Of a stretch of DNA of 64,000 nucleotides, positions 42,156 to 50,829 are shown in pieces. The notes under the pieces were generated by a model, which did no database searches, had not been told where the DNA came from, and worked only from the letters and a program-made list of their open reading frames with translations. The DNA is from Perkinsus olseni (lineage: Eukaryota; Perkinsozoa; Perkinsida): NCBI GenBank assembly GCA_013115125.1, contig JABANN010000018.1:62001-126000 (forward strand). The letters are read 5' to 3'. A program made the translations under genes and the position numbers. How positions within the stretch are numbered: position 1 is the stretch's first letter; each line of letters opens with the position of its first letter.

Positions 42156-45100
42156 ATGGTCGTTATTGAAGCCACTCAACCATTCCGAACTCTCGGAGCC
42201 ATTCATATACGCAAGAAACGAGTGTTGGAGAAGTTGGCGGAATCAGGTGATCGCTACGTCCTCACCCGCCATGCAGCTCACTCTCAAAGCGTATCATTGG
42301 GGACTGCTGCTCTATCGGGGAGAGTCTTGTACAGCTCTCATAAGAGCCGGAATGTTCATCAGGGCAAGCATGGCGAGCGGGGGAAGATGAGGAGTCGTTC
42401 CTGGAATCCTTGAGACCGAAGAACCCCAAGTGCTTCAAATGCAACATGGCCATGCAGTGCCCGATGTGCAACCGAGTGAGGCAACAGTCCCATTGTCAGT
42501 TCTCGCTATATTCGTCTGTGCATTCCTTCTCGTCACGACAGCGATCACCATAATCTTCTGTCTCATGATGCTGCACGTGGTAGTGGGCCTTGTTATCAAG
42601 CGGAATCTTCGTAGAGGGACTGCCCCTGGACGCCTCGGATCATCGCTCCTTGGTCTACTCTTGCTACAGTGTGCCTCCTCTCAGGACGAGTGCAGCAAAT
42701 GCGGAGGATACATGAAATGCCCGAAGTGTGCGGGACTCGTTAAGGGGTCGACAGTGCCGGCCTTGGACAGCGGTAAGGCTCAAACCACGTAGTTGGCGTC
42801 CTCTGCCAACCCTGTGCGATTCAGAAGTACGTGGATTCGTAGAGACCAAGAGTGCAGGGACACAGTATAGCGAACGAGACTTCAAAAAGCACAAAAGCAA
42901 GGCCCAGCTGAGGAATGCATTGGGGACCGACCAAGAGGGAGGTGGGGCTGAGGTCGGGGTACTGGTGACGCTTCCAAGCTGTTGAAGGCTTCCTGAAATT
43001 GAAGTCGCAGGAAATAAGTCCATTTATCACCGCGAAGAGCTCAATACATTTGCACCTCCTTGATTGGCAGGACGCGCTTAGACCTCGAACGCGGGTTGAT
43101 CTTGAGCGCCAAATCCGGTATGGTTGGATGGTACGGTCTGTATCACAGACCACTAGATGGGTGACCCACATTATGTAGGACTTGAAAGGCCCCATTATGA
43201 GTGGCGCTGGGGAGACGCAATTTCGAGATCGTTAAAGTCGATTCTGGATCGGGCTCATCGTTGCCACGATCGCTCTGTTGAGCCTCTCGATCGCACGATC
43301 ACGTAACGCACAAGATGAGCGCCGCCTGAATTATTTGTTTTCAGAGGCTTTCGGTGATGACGAAAAGGATGAGAAAGATCTTCGGATAGACGAGTTGCAA
43401 AAACAGGTTGGCATGGCGACGCTCTCCCCATTAGGGCCATTGCCATGATGTCAGATCGATGATCTTAACGAGGAGATTGGCCGCGTTGAGGAAGAGCGAG
43501 ATAAGCAAGAGGAGCGAGCCGAGGTCTACCGCGAGAAGTACTGACCAAAGCAGCCATATTGTCTGTCCATCCATGCCTTTGCAGATACAACGAGATGAGG
43601 AAAGACTGGGATGTAGAGCAAAAAAGCAGGGTCAAGCTCGAGGCCAAGATCGGAGACTTTATGGGGCAGCTCAGGTCGATTACACTCGTCAATCGGCTAT
43701 CCTGATCAATCACCTGCCTCAGATACTTATCAGATGTGGCGGGTATGTATCAGGGTAGGCTCACCCAAACCAGGGTATGGGCGATGAGGACCATCGAAGA
43801 ACGGTGCGGTGGCGGGCGTGGTGTGTTTGTCTATGGCCTGCGTTAGATATGAGAAGGTGTGGGATATGCTGCTGGGCTATGGGAGGAGCGAGTCCCGTGC
43901 CATGGAGAGGATGGTCGTGGCAGCATGGAAGAGTGCTGTTGAGGTCATGAAAGTGGAAAGGTCTCTGGCTGAGTCTGTAGGTGCTGTTGCTAGTACCATC
44001 CGTTCACCTATTCATGATAGGAGAGCCGTTATGAGATGGCCAAGCGTGAGAAGGACTTGGTTGAGGCTGAGCAAGCCCGACTCAGGGATGCTATTGTGTC
44101 TTTGGAAGAGGTAGAGAACGTGCGAGCAATGGCGGTATTCGAGATAGTACATTACCCTAGTGCACTGCAGTGACCTCGAGTTCTTGCCGAGCAGCGGCAT
44201 CCGGTGTGTACTCTTGCCAGGGGGTTGCTCTCGGATACTTGCCACCGTCCTATACACTTGATAAGCACTCAAGACTCGGATGGCAGCCTGTCGCCGATAG
44301 GTGCTCCGAACTACTGACTTGCCCCGTTTCGTGCTAGATGGGTTCCCACTGGAATTCGGGATAGGGTCTCATTGTGGCTCATCCTAGGCAGGACCCATTC
44401 CCCACAGGTCGTAAGCGCAGCCCGTGATCGCCTCAAGGCAGCTGGCTATACAGTCCTCGATAAAGTGTAATAATTGGCGGCGGTGGCCTGGGGGCCCCAG
44501 GCTGGGGCCATGCAGCAGCCGGAACTCGTCGTAACCTCAGATTGAATAGCCAACCTGGCGGCAAACTGTGCCACTTCTTCGGTTTGTGGAAGATGGGTCA
44601 TGCAGCATCAGTCGCCGAATCCAAGCTCAACCAGGCCTATGAGCTCGCTGTAGAGCTCAAGGAACGACAGAAGGAGTAAGCTGGTCTGCGTCATCTTTAC
44701 AGCTCTTCTTTTCGTTCTGCTTCTCAACACTTCCCGTGAACTTGATCGTAGTCCTGCGGGAGGACGACTATCGATCTACTCCGAAGTACGGAGTTCGTCG
44801 AGGAGCGTGTAGTCTTCACTAGGGGTGGGTGGTGGTGGTGGTGGTGGTGGTACGGCCCTCCGGGATCCTCCAAGCCATCCGTGCCTTTTATCGGCTCTGA
44901 AATTCCAAGCTCATAATAACCGTGGTCGCTCCGGTTTTGGTACGTATAAACTCGAAGGTACGAGCTAGCACTGAAGAGAGTTGAGGACCTCACTGAAGAG
45001 TTGACGAAAGTGAAGAGGAAGGGCGCCTTGAGGGAGATGGAAGCTCGAAAACTCCGCCCCTTGGCAAACGAGGTGGGACATGCGACGTCCCAATCGTGCA

Positions 45101-45616
45101 TGATTACCGCTCTCATCCGACCTCTGCTGTGATTCGTCTGGAGAGGTCTGGCCTAGCTCTAGTGATCTATGTGCTTCTGTGTTGGTTGCGTCACACAGGT
45201 ACTGTCTCTAAAGCGTCAATTGGTCGATGTTGAGGAGGCCCGAGTACGTGAACTGGATGAGCGCGACGGCATCCTCATCGAGCGGAAGAAGGAGCTCCAG
45301 GAACTACAACAGGTATCTTGCATGCTTCAACCTAAGATACCACCCTAACCGGAGTTCAGATTATGTTGAACGACGTCCATGCTCAAGCACTGCAATCCCA
45401 TATCCTACACTTGAACGATAAAATTGCGTAGGCAAATCCTCAGCAGTGGCAAGCGCTTCTACCATGACATTTCGAGTTCAGATACGAGAGGTTGTTGCGC
45501 ATGCGTGCAGCGGGTGCCGGACTTCTCAAGAAAAGCTCTCCCTTGCTGATGTGTATGAAGTGCCAGAAGCTCGTAGTGTATCGTAAGGAGGCGAAGATGA
45601 TGGCCGACGAGTGAGT
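42156..45616 (+). CDS. Coiled-coil protein with paired C-x2-C-x5-C-x2-C zinc motifs
   Basis: Start ATG 42156 (MVVIEATQPFRTLGAIHI). A phase-consistent intron (TCA G|GTGATC..CATCAG) joins to GQAWRAGEDEESFLESL and then CFKCNMAMQCPMC, a compact four-Cys motif. The next exon repeats it: CSKCGGYMKCPKC. Many short coiled-coil exons follow: EKDLRIDELQKQ, DDLNEEIGRVEEERDKQEER, EVYREK, YNEMRKDWDVEQKSRVKLEA, YEMAKREKDLVEAEQARLRD, SKLNQAYELAVELKERQKE, RVEDLTEELTKVKRKGALRE, VLSLKRQLVDVEEARVRELD and LQSHILHLNDKIA. A C-terminal exon has LLMCMKCQKLVVYRKEAKMM. The two Cys motifs probably form one zinc-binding unit. Exons after 45616 (RQQRDFTQSGGGFDR near 45750) may extend it. The function is unknown; tethering or cytoskeletal roles are possible. 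Confidence 0.6.
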
Positions 45617-46133
45617 TCTCGTCCCGGGCCCGCCTCCGACATTTCGAGTCATCCAGATCCCCTCGCAAGCAGCCGCACAATAGCTTACTACCACCCCTGA
45701 AGGTGGGTAGTCGACCTTGTGTATCCGACGGCGAGGACAGCCTGAGGCAGCAGCGGGACTTCACTCAGAGTGGTGGCGGATTTGATAGGGTGAGCAGGCT
45801 TCCAAGGTCCGTCCTATTTGCCATAGCACTGAACATTGACGCCCACAAGGCTCGCCAAACTAAACTCATGGTCGCCATCAACACGCCGCCTGAAATGAAA
45901 CGACGAACCCTTCTTGTCATTCGAATTTTATATTCGTGTAGCTCCGCACGACTATGGAGCCCGGAGGAGCTCTACACTGTAGAGCTGCGCGGCAAGGACA
46001 GACGATCGTACGAATTTGGTCGCTGCGCTGCTAGCAATACTCAGTGATCGTATTCTCTGTTTGCGTTCCGCTCAGTCTCTGGTAAGTTACAGCAGCGACC
46101 CTGAGTCAGAGCTCTCCTTCACAAGGAACGTAC

Positions 46134-46682
46134 ATGGACTTAACGACGATCAACGGTACGCTGTGCATCGCTCCGCTGCACTTGATGGACTGCATCCTCA
46201 GTCACACGCGAAGCATGATCGAAGCTCCGAGTCACCAGTCAAGTAGCGTCCCCCGGCTGCCGGTAATTGCCGAGGGCGGGGAAACGGCCAGCAGCCGAGC
46301 CTCATCGGCTTCGCTGAGTAGACGATGGCGAATACCATGAGCGATGATGTTCGAGCCGTAGAGTACAGTTTTTCGTTGGACAGAGGTTAAATTGGTTGGG
46401 TATACCAGCCGTACGAGAGCGCGTGATGACATCACGCGCTGTCCAGTGCAGCCAGTGAGACTGCTACGCCGGCAGCTCGGGGAGCAGACGCCGACGTACC
46501 ATCAGCACTGGCGTGTGTGCTTGGACGGTATGTCTCATCCGCACCGATGGAGGGGACTCCCGCCGGGGGCTGCCACTTTAGTGAACGAAGCAGTGTTGGA
46601 GAAATCGGCCAGAGAGACCTCTGTAGTTGACGACGAAGTACTCCCAGTGATGCAGAGCATTGGCATGGTCTTGGCAAACTGA
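46134..46682 (+). CDS. Possible small gene, low confidence
   Basis: A frame opening at ATG 46134 (MDLTTINGTLCIAPLHLM) reads to a TGA at 46338-46340. A separate exon-like stretch (ASETATPAARGADADVPS) ends at a GTATGT donor near 46530 and can join to RETSVVDDEVLPVMQSIG with TGA 46680-46682. I cannot connect the two parts with certainty. They could also be distal exons of the upstream coiled-coil gene. No domain recognised. Confidence 0.25.
46418..46440. repeat. Perfect palindrome, 11-bp arms, 1-nt spacer
   Basis: AGCGCGTGATG (46418-46428) and its exact reverse complement CATCACGCGCT (46430-46440) are separated by a single A. It lies in the gene-poor stretch after the coiled-coil gene. Confidence 0.8.
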
Positions 46683-46995
46683 CAGGGGGAAATATTTGTT
46701 TTCGTCCAAGTTGAGCCCGTCGTTGCTAGGAGCAGCAACCGCGAGATTTCCGGTGGCAGTGCTTGCTCCGCGGCTTCGGTCGTATTCGACGCGCCATAAG
46801 GAGTGGCGAGCCCTCAACCCGTTTCTGACAAGGCCTGAGCCTTGCGCATCCAGGATCCCCAAGATCATCAACTGCACGCTCAATACTGGGGGGGATGACA
46901 TTATACTGTTGCAATACTGTTGCATCATGTCAATCCCGATTCGGGGTTTCCGACTCCGGCAGTCGAAAATTGCCAATACCACTTCTTCCAGCGGG

Positions 46996-47275
46996 CAAAC
47001 TCTCGCTGAGCTCACGGTCTGTCCGACTTATTGTCTAGCCGAAGTACGGTACTTCAAGTACCGGACACTGTCCGGTAGACAGTACTGCTCAGCTCGAATT
47101 GGAGTCGAAACGCCGCCGGTCGCTCAGTTCGAGACCTGGAGCTGGGGCACACGGACGCTTATGGCACCCCCAGCCAGACTAGCCACACAGTTGGCCCTGT
47201 TGATAGTGAGGTACGGGCAAACTCTCGCTGCGCTCACCGTCCGCCTCACTCATTGCCTGGCCGAAATCCCGAATA
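46996..47275. repeat. Diverged direct repeats of about 50 nt
   Basis: The segments starting at about 46996 and 47216 share GGGCAAACTCTCGCTG, then a diverged GCTCAC and TTGTCTAGCCGAA-like continuation. They lie about 220 nt apart in the same orientation. A duplicated element or transposon remnant is possible. Confidence 0.6.
47042..47077. repeat. Two adjacent inverted repeats
   Basis: AAGTAC-G-GTACTT (47042-47054) is followed after 4 nt by TACCGGAC-ACT-GTCCGGTA (47059-47077). Both have exact arms of 6 and 8 bp. Confidence 0.8.
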
Positions 47276-47324
47276 CTATTGCCGAGCTGAGCTCATGAGA
47301 TCCAAAGATCTATCCGGTGTAGAA

Positions 47325-47522
47325 TCATGTGGACAAACTACTCGCAGACGTAGGATGTACGTTCGGAAACCTTGCCGACGGTTCTGTCTTCTTGGTGCAC
47401 TTTTGACCATCATCGCAATCAGCATTCCCATTCTTCGGGTCGCAGTCCTTGTCACAGCCTTGTAGAGTGAGAATAACGAGGGAGACGAATAGGGCCCTCC
47501 CAGCAAGAGCGAAACCCTTCAT
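47325..47522 (-). CDS. Small secreted Cys-rich protein
   Basis: Start ATG 47522. A clear signal peptide (MKGFALAGRALFVSLVIL) ends near LTLQGC, and a short mature part follows with Cys spacing CDKDCDPKNGNADCDDGQKC. The mature chain is acidic, then basic (TKKTEPSARF). A GTTTCC donor near 47366 may splice the C-terminus differently; as read, it stops at 47325. No known family. A fragment sharing the CTKKT-coding DNA lies near 48255-48271. Secreted Cys-rich small proteins are common in parasitic alveolates; a role is not inferred. Confidence 0.5.
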   Translation of the reverse strand: MKGFALAGRALFVSLVILTLQGCDKDCDPKNGNADCDDGQKCTKKTEPSARFPNVHPTSASSLST

Positions 47523-48721
47523 TGAGGCGGAGTATCAACTGGCAACTACGAAGCGGTAGTGCCAGACGTACCGAAAGGCAGAGAGGCAGACTTGTACTTG
47601 AGGTCTCAAAAAAGGGCTAACTTGAACAAGTATAAGTCAGGACTACAAGAAATCTAATAATCGGACTAGTCAACTGATCTATTTAGGCAAATGCAGCGGT
47701 TGCACGGCGTGCAAGAACGTGAATATGCGTGCAATGCACGCATATTCACGTTCTTTCATGGAATGAGGTGACGCACAGGGCTCGTTGTCTGGAGGTAGAC
47801 AACAGAGAAGAATCAGGCACTTTCTTTTCATAGGCTATTTCGATAGAATTGACTAGTTAAACCTGTGGTCTCCGAGATGGGGCAAGGCGCAGTACTCCAG
47901 CGGCGTCGGTGAGGTCGGCAGGACCTAATGGCGGCAGCGAGGGTAATGCGAAGGCAAGCTGTGCCGAGGCCAGAGGCTATGCTACAAATAGTGATCGCGG
48001 TTCGGCATGCACAAGTGCCTCTCGAGGACCTCGAGCGAAAAATGTGAGAGTGTTGGGAGGACGACGCCCGTCTCAAAAACGGCGTCTATTAGACAGCGTC
48101 TAATCGAGCGCTTATTGAGCACCTGACAGCTTGAGCCGGCACTCATGGCACTTGCTTGCTAGCAGGCTGCTAGTAGCAGCTCGAGCTATGCAGTGCATAG
48201 TATGCATGCATACACAAAGCGATCGGCGCATAATGAGTAACACCCACGAATTGAGTCTTCTTGGTGCACTTCTCCATAGGTCTTTACGCTTCAACGTCGC
48301 GTGGGAGAGACCGGGTCCTCGGAGACCGGTATGTCTCATCCCAGTATGCACACTTATTGTCACTGCACACTATGTCTCATTCAGTCTCATCCCGTAGGGG
48401 TACACCGGGAGTACTACACCCTACACACGAAGGCAGTGAGTCATTGCCAATGACGCTTTAACGAGCCAAGCGCGAAATTCATCCTCACAAGTTGTGAGTC
48501 ACAACATTACTTCCAGGAAAATTTGGCTTTGAGGAGAACATCGCGCTTCACTCGGGCTCCTGCGGCACCTTTAATGCGAGTTTACAACCACTCGGCAGTC
48601 CTGCCTCCCCCTCCCTACTGAGGCACAACTCTTGGACATGAACAGAAGAGCTCCAAGCTTACAGAGAATTCACCTGGTTGACAAGAGATCAATCCAACCA
48701 AACGCTCAGGACGAAGTGAGC
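47523..48721. other. Gene-poor stretch with palindromes
   Basis: Contains the 43-nt palindrome at 47713-47755, the small inverted repeat TTGCAC-GGC-GTGCAA at 47700-47714 and TTAGAC-AGC-GTCTAA near 48089-48103. A short plus-strand frame at 47928-48047 (MAAARVMRRQAVPRPEAM) is the only coding candidate and is weak. A copy of a 17-nt segment from the secreted Cys-rich gene lies near 48255-48271, in the same orientation. No RNA gene is recognised. Confidence 0.4.
47713..47755. repeat. Perfect 43-nt palindrome, 21-bp arms, 1-nt spacer
   Basis: The arm at 47713-47733 (AAGAACGTGAATATGCGTGC plus A) is matched exactly by its reverse complement at 47735-47755, separated by one A. The perfect match over 21 bp suggests recent origin or selection. 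A smaller inverted repeat (47700-47714) abuts its left end. Confidence 0.9.
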
Positions 48722-49500
48722 CTACCGGCCCAGAGGGATGTCGTAGGAGCATAGCCCAGCGAGCAGGGGCAAAGACGAAGCAAAATTGCACTGGCGGTCA
48801 TAATTGCGTATCAGCTCACCGACTAGTGTCTCGTTTGAGGCGAAGCGGTGTTGCTGGCCTTCGAATAGCTCGCCGACAAACTCGCTGAACGCATGGTTGA
48901 TCTTCAGACTATCTCTATCCTTCATGAGTGCGCCGTCCGCCCTGTCCCCCCAGAGGTACGGTACAGCCTCCGGATGGAACTGGAAGGAGAACATGGGTGC
49001 CTTGTGATAGAAAGCACCACTAGGATTGTTGAACACAACCTTGCCTTCTATAGGACTTATGATTATGTGTAATACAATAGTAGGAATAGTAGGACAGCAC
49101 AGCTAAGCGTTGCACAAGAGATATCACGTGAGGATGCAAGTGTGGAGACAGCACGAGCACAACCTGACTGCTACATCTTGGATTCCATGGACAGAGGAGA
49201 AAGGAGTGGTATGACCATCATTATTCTATGATCATTGAATCTACTTCACTATAGTAAAATCTTGAATATCATCGCAGCCTTGCCCGAGTGGGACTCCATC
49301 GATGCCGAGAAGACTGCGAGCCGACTCCATCCACAGTATTCTTCGGAACGCTCAGCGTTAGTAGAACTACTGCCTGCGCAAACCCCTTGCGGTTGGCCTC
49401 CTGCCCAAATCCCCAGAGAGACGGTCAGGTTGTTGTGCGATGTGGTTGTCACCCCTTGTCAGTCTGCTGTCCTCCTCCAGGCACATTGAGAGTCTCTCAG
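48722..49500 (-). CDS. Gamma-glutamyl hydrolase-like class I amidotransferase (partial model)
   Basis: The last exon (about 48722-49060) reads ISPIEGKVVFNNPSGAFYHK, then APMFSFQFHPEAVPYLWG, which matches the QFHPE..xEW signature holding the catalytic His/Glu of gamma-glutamyl hydrolase, followed by KINHAFSEFVGELFEGQQHR as in the family's C-terminal helix. Upstream, near 49470-49500, TLNVPGGGQQTDK resembles the family's xxPGGG strand. The exon with the catalytic Cys (GTCLG) was not resolved, so activity cannot be confirmed. The enzyme would remove gamma-linked glutamates from folates in the vacuole or lysosome. The start codon is not identified. Confidence 0.55.
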
Positions 49501-50245
49501 AGAGACAGAGGCCAGCAGACTATGAAGGCTCCACGCCGTGGAGTCCACGGAGCATCCTCTGACAGGAACCCTGGCCACAGGGGAACTCGACAGAGCTGGT
49601 GGATACCGGTGAAGCCGGCCCTGGCGAAAGGGTATCTACCCTGCACACGATGCTTTTGTGGGACACCAAGCGCACAGACCAGTGCCCGAGGCTAATTAAC
49701 TACGACTTGAGTTGCTTCGGTCGGAGGTGTTCCTAGAGGCGTACCTTGCATCGTATGATAGAGCCAGCTGGCTTGTTACTGTGCAAGGTCAGGGAGCTGT
49801 TAGTGGTGCTCCTACCACCAGTGCGGATCTACCCCTCCACTGCAAGTGCTGGAGACACATGATCGCACATCCTGTAAATCGGCATCCACGGCCCATCTGC
49901 GAAAGTAGTTCACAATGTCGCGCTTTCGTAGGGCCCCCCTAACCCAGAACCAACACCCTACCACCGGCCCGGCATGTGCCGACAGGTTGATGCTCCTCTC
50001 GGATCTTTCCTTATAGTGTCTCTGTTGTGTCCCGAAAGGGAAGCATCGGACCGGGTCGTGAATTTACCACAAGTCAACGCCACGAGCAGCATAGAAACGT
50101 GTTCAACAGAAACATTGAATTCGTGCGGGCCACCACGTCATGACTCATGAATCTCCATATGGCTCTCCCAGGGCTTGGTGAACCCCCAGCTCGCGTAGCA
50201 GCATCGTTGCATAGCTCCCACGAGGTAGGTAGAACTAAAGCAGAA
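49501..50245. other. Unresolved stretch
   Basis: Likely holds the 5' exons of the hydrolase-like gene or the 3' end of the next one. Frames here are short and conflicting, and I cannot build a model. No repeat or RNA gene is evident. Confidence 0.3.
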
Positions 50246-50660
50246 CTAGCAGTAGCTAGAACCAGCAGCGTCCCTCACATCCAGGAGCATGTTCCTTTTC
50301 ACGTTCTCCCCCCAGTCCATCTTCCATTCCTCCTCGGCGTGCAGTGCTACTGGTTTCACCACCAATGGCCGCGCTATAGTTTTGATGACGACTCGGCACC
50401 CAACGTGAGGGGTCAGATCGAAATCGATACCATCTCGGGCCCACGGGCCAATCTCGCCAAGATTTATCGATTCATCCAGCAGATCACTGTACCTAGAGAT
50501 TCCTATTTCTAACTTCCTATTGCCGAGTGCAAAGTATGTGCGAGCAGTCTGCACCCCATCTGCGGCGTCACCTATAGCGACATCGACATCCCGCAGTTCA
50601 AGCGTGAAGTAGGCTACAATAGTTTCTCTCGCGTCGCTAGTATGAAAGGAACCCTAGCTA
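50246..50660 (-). CDS. Unrecognised exon(s), possibly the 3' part of the PUS7 gene
   Basis: A minus-strand frame opens after an acceptor ATACTAG near 50640 and reads DARETIVAYFTLELRDVDVA, LEIGISRYSDLLDESINLGE, GVDFDL-like GIDFDLTPHVGCRVVI and LVVKPVALHAEEEWKMDWGE, then a GTGAAA donor. It is clearly protein-like. It can be joined in phase to the exon ending VDVHAL upstream, which would make it the C-terminus of the pseudouridine synthase, but it does not match the usual PUS7 ending. A separate gene is equally possible. Confidence 0.45.
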
Positions 50661-50829
50661 TGTAATGATTCTGTCTTGCGTAATGTGTGTGTTTTTCTGA
50701 ACCCCGCCGCGCGAAAAAAGGGGAAAATCCGAGAGTCTCTACGCTGAGATCAAGGTATTGTTCACCCTCCCACATGAGCATAGACGGCGCAAAGAAAGCA
50801 ACGCATGCTCAACTGCATCGACTGCCCTA

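Larger units (their letters stand above)
45617..47324. other. Gene-poor stretch with palindromes and diverged repeats
   Basis: No gene is firmly supported. Long frames exist on both strands (46660-47298 plus, 46578-47015 minus) because stops are rare, but neither reads convincingly. A plus-strand two-exon reading near 46431-46682 (SALACVLGR, then ETSVVDDEVLPVMQSIGM) is the best coding candidate. Structure includes the palindrome at 46418-46440, an 11-bp exact tandem pair at 46903-46924 (ATACTGTTGCA twice), the inverted repeats at 47042-47077 and the diverged direct repeats near 46996 and 47216. Confidence 0.4.

Noticed and set aside
46578-47015. Minus-strand open frame of 145 codons overlapping a plus frame of 212 codons (46660-47298)
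   Set aside because: Both strands are open because stops are rare here. Neither has a domain or splice partner, and the region contains repeats.
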